This document shows positions 41,241 through 45,945 of a stretch of 45,945 nucleotides of DNA, in pieces. Each line of letters opens with the position of its first letter. The stretch's first letter is position 1. The position numbers and the translations under genes were made by a program. The stretch covers positions 1 to 45,945 of the forward strand of contig WYBS01000044.1 in NCBI GenBank assembly GCA_011525755.1. Reading direction: 5' to 3'. The DNA comes from Planctomycetaceae bacterium (GTDB lineage Bacteria; Planctomycetota; PLA2). The notes beneath the pieces were generated by a model that had not been told where the DNA came from, did not search any database, and worked only from the letters and a program-made list of their open reading frames with translations.

Positions 41241-43901
41241 TCACTTCGTCGGCTGCCCCGCGAAGCTGAAGGGCACCCGCGAAATGACCAGCTGGTGCTT
41301 CCCCCGCTTCGTCCGCGGCATCTGATCGACCAGGTCGACCCTGACGGAGGCCTCGAACCCGATCGCACGCAGGAGGCTCCGGGCGACCTCCTGCTTGGCG
41401 GCGTCCGAGAGACCGCGGGGAGCGACGGCGCGAACGATAAAGCGCCGAATCTCGCACTGCTCGATCTGGACCGCCTCGAGGCCGGGGATCCCCTCGAGCG
41501 CCAGGGCGCCGTGGCGGAACGTGCGGATCCCGTTCGGCGTGGTGATGACGTCCTGCGTGCGGCCGCCGATCTCGCTGAGCATCCGGTGCGACCGGCCGCA
41601 GGGGCAGGATCCCTCCCGCCAGCTCGCATAGTCGCCGGTCCGGTACCGGAGGAGCGGCTGCGCGTAGTTCTCGAGGGATGTGCCGATGATGTCGCCGGGT
41701 TCGCCGACGGCCGGCTCCCCGTCGTCGGCCAGCAGCTCGACGGCGACGATCTCCTCGGGGACGTGGTAGCCGTGCTGCTCGCACTCCGCGGCCGCGGCGG
41801 TGTGCTCGGCAAGGCCATACCAGTCGAACACGTCGCAGCCGAGGAGCTTCCGGGCCCTCGTCCGCTGGCAGTCGTAGAGAACCTCGGCGTTGGTGACCAC
41901 CACGCGCGGGCGGAAGCGGTCGTCGCCGGTCTCCTCCACGTAACGGCAGAGCATCTCGAGGTGCGAAGGGTACGCCCACAGCACGTCCGCCCGGTACGCG
42001 ACGACCGCGTCGATCATCGCCCGCATGCGCTCGCCCGTGAACAGCCGCGTGTTCAGATGGAGCGTCGGGGTCTTCCAGCTCTCGTAGCAGAGCAGGTTCG
42101 CCGCCGGACCCTCCAGCGGAAGGTAGAGCGAGGCGACGCGGTCGCGGAAGCGGTACCCGGCTTGATGGTAGTGGCGCCAGGCCGCCGCCAGCTCCGCGTC
42201 CATCGCGCGCTGGGACAGGTAGAACCGGGTCTGCTCCCCGGTCGACCCGCCGGAGTGATGGAGGCCCGGATGATGCGCCGCGAAGTCCCGTGCCTTCAAG
42301 TCCTCGAAGCGCTCGCGGAGAATCGCCTTGGTGAGGATGGGAATGCGCGGGAGATCGGCAACGCCGCGGATCTCACGCGGGTCGATCCGCTCGCGATCGA
42401 AGAGCTCGCGGTAGTACGGAACCTGCTCGTAGGCGTGCGCGACGAGCCGCCGGAGCTTCCCGTCGGCGATCGCCTTTAGCCCCTCGGCATCGAGCCGCTC
42501 GCTCTTCCGGAGCTCCCGCCACGCGCGGCGGAAGCCCCGGCCGAGGTGCACCGGCGGGGGGATCCAGCGCGCCACGCTCCGCAGCGGCCCCGCCACCGCC
42601 CGCTTGAACCGCCTCGGCAACCGCGCCGGCGCCGGGCCGGCCGCAGCAGGGTCTCCGGCGACTCTCCGGACCGAGTTCAGGACGTCGCCGACCCGCCTCA
42701 GCCCGAGGGGACGGAGACGTCGCCCGAGGGGCGCGAGCTTCCTCGATCCGCGCGCCCGGCGCTCGAGCGCGAGGAGGAGCCGCGACCGCAGCGAGGCCCG
42801 CGGCGCCATTCCCTCGGGGAGGAGCGAGGGAGGCCTCGTCGAACCGTACGCGCGGTCGCACGCGGCGAGGAACGCCAGGGCCTCGCGGCGAGCGGGCTCG
42901 GCCACGGGTTCCCCGAGCCTCCTCGCCTCCTCGAGTGTCGCCGCCACCCGCGGAAGGAAGTGGCGCCGCATGAGCTCATCGACCTCCTCGGTGCTCGCGC
43001 CGACGGCGCTCACGAGGGTGGAGCCGAGGACGCCGCCCCCGTTCGCCACGAAGTCGGGGACGACGAGGACCTGGCGGGCGAGCAGCCGCTCCTCCGCGCC
43101 GGGGGCGAACGCGTCGTTGGCGCCGCAGACGACGATCGAGGCGGGAAGCGTCGCCGCGGCGGCGGTGTCGATGGTCCCGCTGCCCGCGCACGGGATGAAC
43201 ACGTCGCAAGGGACCTCGAGCACCGCCTCCGGAGGCCGCGCGCCGGCCCCGGAGCGGAAGGACTCGCCCCGCTTCAGCGTGTCGGCGTCGAGACCGCCCT
43301 CCCGCGCGAGCGTGCCGTCGATCGTCGCGGCCGCGACGATGCGGACGCCCTCGCGACGGAGCACGGCGGCGGCGGCCTGACCGACCGCGCCCGCTCCCTG
43401 GATCGCCACGCGAGCGCCGCGGGGATCGATCCCGCGCGCGCGCAGCGCCGCAAGGGCGCTCAAGGCCACCGTCAGGCCCGCGAAATCGCCGCTCGAGGGG
43501 CCCGAATCCGCGCTCGCCGAGAACCCGGCCGCTTCCCGGATGGCGTCCACGTCGGCCTGGGTGGTCCCAAGATCGGTGCCCATGGAGTAGAACCCGGACC
43601 GCACGAGGGGCGCGATCGCGAGGCCGAACGTGCGGACGCGGGCCGCGCGCTCGTCCGGCGTCGACCCGGGCTCGAGCACGATCCCCGCCTTGGCGCCGCC
43701 CGACGCCAGTCCGAGGTAGCCGCACTTCAGCGTCATGATCCGGGCCAGGCGCCCCAGTTCCGGGGGGCCGACGGTCGCGGTCATGCGAACGCCGCCGCAG
43801 CAGCGACCGGCGACCATGCGGTCGATCGCGAGGAACCCCAGCGGGGCTCCCGAGGGAGTCTTGAGGCGAAGGGTCAGCGTTACTTCCGACGGATCGTTCA
43901 T
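41241..43901 (-). CDS. Fusion of Glu/Leu/Phe/Val dehydrogenase-like domain and CapK/PaaK-type adenylate-forming domain
   Basis: An 886-residue two-part enzyme. Residues 1-350 are an amino-acid dehydrogenase fold: 'GGVRMTATVG', 'MTLKCGYLGLASGGAKAGI' with both active-site lysines (59 and 71), 'GTDLGTTQADVD', NAD motif 'VAIQGAGAVGQAA' (169-174) and 'VVPDFVANGGGVLGS'. Residues 355-465 are a basic linker. Residues 465-886 resemble CapK/phenylacetate-CoA ligase-type enzymes: 'YEQVPYYRELFD', P-loop 'HHSGGSTGEQTRFYL' (550-555), 'YGLAEHTAAAAECEQHGYHV', 'QPLLRYRTGDYA', 'GRTQDVITTPNG'. The frame is continuous. A natural inference is coupled formation or recognition of an amino or keto acid and its activation for attachment to a glycan. 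I do not recall this fusion from known families. Confidence 0.85.
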   Translation of the reverse strand: MNDPSEVTLTLRLKTPSGAPLGFLAIDRMVAGRCCGGVRMTATVGPPELGRLARIMTLKCGYLGLASGGAKAGIVLEPGSTPDERAARVRTFGLAIAPLVRSGFYSMGTDLGTTQADVDAIREAAGFSASADSGPSSGDFAGLTVALSALAALRARGIDPRGARVAIQGAGAVGQAAAAVLRREGVRIVAAATIDGTLAREGGLDADTLKRGESFRSGAGARPPEAVLEVPCDVFIPCAGSGTIDTAAAATLPASIVVCGANDAFAPGAEERLLARQVLVVPDFVANGGGVLGSTLVSAVGASTEEVDELMRRHFLPRVAATLEEARRLGEPVAEPARREALAFLAACDRAYGSTRPPSLLPEGMAPRASLRSRLLLALERRARGSRKLAPLGRRLRPLGLRRVGDVLNSVRRVAGDPAAAGPAPARLPRRFKRAVAGPLRSVARWIPPPVHLGRGFRRAWRELRKSERLDAEGLKAIADGKLRRLVAHAYEQVPYYRELFDRERIDPREIRGVADLPRIPILTKAILRERFEDLKARDFAAHHPGLHHSGGSTGEQTRFYLSQRAMDAELAAAWRHYHQAGYRFRDRVASLYLPLEGPAANLLCYESWKTPTLHLNTRLFTGERMRAMIDAVVAYRADVLWAYPSHLEMLCRYVEETGDDRFRPRVVVTNAEVLYDCQRTRARKLLGCDVFDWYGLAEHTAAAAECEQHGYHVPEEIVAVELLADDGEPAVGEPGDIIGTSLENYAQPLLRYRTGDYASWREGSCPCGRSHRMLSEIGGRTQDVITTPNGIRTFRHGALALEGIPGLEAVQIEQCEIRRFIVRAVAPRGLSDAAKQEVARSLLRAIGFEASVRVDLVDQMPRTKRGKHQLVISRVPFSFAGQPTK

Positions 43902-43904
43902 TCG

Positions 43905-43941
43905 TAGTGACCTGTCGACCGGCTAGTGACTTATCGACCGG
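43905..43941. repeat. Tandem 18-bp repeat immediately upstream of the fusion gene
   Basis: TAGTGACCTGTCGACCGG and TAGTGACTTATCGACCGG, separated by one base (19-nt period, two differences). The first copy begins 4 bp before the ATG of the fusion gene. The position suits an operator with two bound subunits, or an RNA structure at the ribosome site. No clear Shine-Dalgarno sequence is present. Confidence 0.6.
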
Positions 43942-44108
43942 AGAAAGCGAACACTTTCGACCTTCTCGCGGGCGGCGCTCTGCGCAGTTGCGGGATTCGC
44001 CGCACGGCCGCAGGCGACACGGTGCCGAAGATCATCGCCGTGCGGGAATGCTAGCAGCGTGTCGGGTCGCTTCAACGAGTCGCCGTCGCGCGCCGACTCG
44101 GAATGACA

Positions 44109-44138
44109 CGACAGGAGATTGTAACGGGTCGGGGCCGG
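44109..44138. repeat. Direct repeat, right copy, flanking the acquired cassette
   Basis: 30 bp starting CGACAGGAGATTGTAACG and ending GGGGCCGG, matching 38901-38931. It carries a minus-strand -10-like TACAAT about 220 bp upstream of the fusion gene. Confidence 0.65.
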
Positions 44139-44329
44139 CGGCGCCCCCGGGGAGCGGGCGGGCGGCAGATGGCGGACGGCGAAGCCGGCGCGGGGCGGAT
44201 GGTCCGGAGACGGGTCGCGGGAGGGGTTTCGGGCGGGTCGGGAGCGCCGCGCGAGCCCAATGCGCGCGGGGCGGACGGACCACGGCCCCGGCCCGTCCGA
44301 TCCCGCGACGAGAACCGCGCCCTCACGCC

Positions 44330-45580
44330 TCCGGCGGCGCGCGCGCCCTTCGCTCGAGGGGCCGAGGATGCGGTCGACGACCTCTAAGTAGGTGATCACC
44401 GAGACGATCCGCATCTCCGCGCCGCACCGCGGGCACGAGAGCGGGTCCACCTCGAGGATCCTCCGCAGGAGCCGCGCCCAGGACTTCCGGCGCGCCTTCG
44501 CGAAGCCCGTCCTCGTCGCCCTTCGCGGCCGGGGGCGGCCCCCCGGGCCCCCCTCCTTCCTTTTCCGCGGCGTGGAGGCGGCGCGCGCGGCTGGAATACG
44601 CGCCGTAGTAGCGGACGAGGTGCTGGCCCTTGTCGGGGATCTGCTCCGCGAGCGCGTGGATCAGCTCGAGCGGCGGGAACACGACCTCGCTTGCGCCGGC
44701 GCGCACGAGCATCCGGCCGTCCGAGCCCTCCCGCACGCGCGCGAAGGGCAGCGGCGCGCGGGCGACGTAGCGCGCGAGGCGCTCGCGCTCGTCCGGGAGC
44801 ACGACCTGCTCCGCGTAGACGCTGAACCCCGACCGCTCCCACCCGAGCAGCCGCGCCGCGAACTCCCCCGAGAGACGCTCGGCCTTGCGGAGCGCCCGGA
44901 TCACGAGGCCGCGGAAGCTCTCCTCGACCTCGCGGGGGTCGGGCTCGACCGGCACGAACGCGCCGCCGCGCGCGAGAAGCCCGTCGGTCGAGAGCGCGTG
45001 GACGTGGGGGTGGAACGGCAGCGCCGCCCCGAACGTCTGGATCGACCCCACGAACCCCGGCGACCCGTCCCTCCCGCCCGCGCGCGCGGAGGTGGCGCCG
45101 GACCGCCGCGAACGCGCAGCGGGGGAGGATCGCGAGCAGCGCGCGCTCGCGCGCGAAGAGCCGGCGCAGCGCCTTCGGGATCGTGAACACCCAGTGCCGG
45201 TGCGCGACCGGCGCGACGATCCTTCCGAGGTGCTCCGAGAGAAGCGCCGCCCGCTTCGCCTCTTAGGAGGGGCAGAAGTTGCGGGTCCTGCACGAGAAGG
45301 CGAGCAGGTGCTCGCCCCTGCACTCCGGGCAGCGGACGCGCGCGAGGCCGGACGTGAGCCGGCCGCACTCGAGGAAGGCCTCGACCGACTCCTTCACGAC
45401 GGGGCGCAGGGGGCCGTCCCTCGGCTCGAACCTCTCCTCGTGCGCGCGCAGGTACTCCAGGAGCCGCCCCTCGAACAACTTGTAGAACGCCGTCCGCTCG
45501 GGGCGCCGCGGCCGGTAGTTGGGCCCCTCGCGGACGAGCGAAGGGAGGGGGCTCCGGGGGAGGGAGAGCAGCGGGCCCAT
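44330..45580 (-). pseudogene. IS91-family transposase, degenerate
   Basis: Rolling-circle-type transposase broken by one in-frame stop and two frameshifts. N-terminal part: 'NYRPRRPERTAFYKLFEGRL' and 'SGLARVRCPECRGEHLLAFS', then 'CRTRNFCPS' where a TAA (45263-45265) stands at the conserved Cys. The same frame continues with 'HRHWVFTIPKALRRLFARER'. Near 45060-45110 the frame shifts to 'GSIQTFGAALPFHPHVHALS' (the HVHAL motif) and 'HLVRYYGAYSSRARR'. Near 44490-44550, beside a G/C-rich repeat-like stretch, it shifts again to 'DPLSCPRCGAEMRIVSVITY', the C-terminal zinc motif. Element ends are not certain. Confidence 0.85.
45547..45560. repeat. G-rich micro-repeat, core copy
   Basis: GGGGGCTCCGGGGG near the 5' end of the transposase pseudogene. 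Confidence 0.75.
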
Positions 45581-45945
45581 GCGACGGCGTGGCGCGGGGA
45601 GCGCCCCAGGAGATCCGTCGGGACCCGGATACGCGGCGGAGCGAGGGGGACCAGGCGAAACCCCGCCCGGCAGGCCGCGGGACGCGAAATCCGGAACGAT
45701 CCGGAGCCGCCCCTCCCGGCCGGCGCCCTCGGAGCGAAACCGGGCCGCGCTAGTGGGCCCCGACCGCCCTCGGCTGCGGCGACGAGAGAAGCGCATCAGC
45801 GAGCGCATCAGGGCCTTCCGGGGCGCGACCGGCGAGAGGCTGGAGTTTCGCGGTTCTCAGGCTGCGATCCCGGCCAATTCAGAGAGCTTTTGAGAGATTC
45901 GGCGAATGCGTGCTACAGGGCGCATTCGCCGAAACTGGTGGCGCA
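45581..45945. other. Region right of the transposase remnant, no gene
   Basis: 365 bases up to the window edge. No frame has a recognisable motif. A short direct repeat AGCGCATCAG occurs twice near 45790-45810, and a perfect inverted repeat lies at 45898-45933. Confidence 0.5.
45898..45933. repeat. Perfect 13-bp inverted repeat, possible IS91 end or terminator
   Basis: TTCGGCGAATGCG-TGCTACAGGG-CGCATTCGCCGAA. It lies upstream of the transposase remnant, where IS91-type elements carry a subterminal hairpin. No U-run follows on either strand, so a terminator is less likely. Confidence 0.55.

Larger units (their letters stand above)
43902..44329. other. Intergenic region with tandem 18-bp repeats, direct repeat and promoter-like sequence
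   Basis: 428 bases between the fusion gene and the transposase remnant. It holds the tandem repeat at 43905-43941, the right copy of the 30-bp direct repeat (44109-44138) and, on the minus strand, TTACAAT within that repeat. The part next to 44330 may be the non-coding end of the IS91 element. No gene seen. Confidence 0.5.

Noticed and set aside
43905-43941. Start of a CRISPR array
   Set aside because: Only two 18-bp units with a single-base spacer, and no cas genes.
45263-45265. Another recoded stop, in the transposase at a conserved Cys
   Set aside because: The codon is TAA, not TGA, and the gene also has two frameshifts, so decay explains it.

Overview
The window is very GC-rich, densely coded bacterial chromosome. 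Stop-start overlaps (ATGA, GTGA, TTGA) are frequent and GTG and TTG starts are common. Nothing here fixes the taxonomy. Large secreted and lipoprotein families, membrane-anchored coiled-coil proteins, zinc-ribbon proteins and leaderless-looking promoters suggest a high-GC Gram-negative-type lineage, possibly Planctomycetota or an allied phylum; this is a low-confidence inference. I found no rRNA, tRNA or CRISPR array.

Layout. 1-4670: the end of an oligopeptide-type ABC importer operon (solute-binding protein cut by the window edge, two permeases). 4667-12737: a PLP-dependent deaminase/desulfhydrase-like enzyme, a DPM1-GtrA glycosyltransferase, a class 3 lipase overlapping a GT4 glycosyltransferase, a CBS-domain protein, a methyltransferase, and an SCP2-like protein overlapping an FAD-linked oxidase. 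12741-18017: a secreted DUF5329 protein, a double VOC protein, a two-component system and a FabH-type ketosynthase. 18018-20948: SRPBCC and MarR genes, a saccharopine-dehydrogenase-family enzyme and ComB. 20993-25130: a secreted esterase-like hydrolase, then two tandem secreted thioredoxin-like genes, then a polyprenol/diacylglycerol kinase-like membrane protein. 25405-28292: small zinc-ribbon, DUF3891, coiled-coil and TPR-lipoprotein genes. 28380-32987: a complete branched-chain amino acid importer (LivK-H-M-G-F). 33015-38397: a zinc-ribbon membrane protein and an envelope-polysaccharide group (GT4, DegT aminotransferase, two tandem FemAB/GNAT-like acyltransferases). 38880-44330: a probably acquired cassette between two near-identical 30-bp direct repeats, with a toxin remnant, a lipoprotein, a Wzx/MATE-type flippase and an 886-residue dehydrogenase/adenylate-forming-enzyme fusion. 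44330-45580: a decayed IS91-family transposase.

Main discovery. Each of the two tandem thioredoxin-like genes (22374-23345 and 23461-24414) carries one in-frame UGA. In both it sits exactly at the first cysteine of the CxxC redox motif (residue 61, giving U-G-P-C). Both frames are otherwise open for more than 310 codons, and conserved hairpins follow the UGA. UGA ends many other genes here, so it is not reassigned. The best reading is a pair of secreted selenocysteine-containing TlpA/thioredoxin-like proteins that ordinary gene calling would split and misannotate.

Other genome-scale signals are a dispersed G-rich micro-repeat (core GGGGGCTCCGGGGG) found in genes, between genes and in the dead transposase, and TANNNT-type -10 boxes 12-14 nt before start codons, which suggests frequent leaderless transcription.
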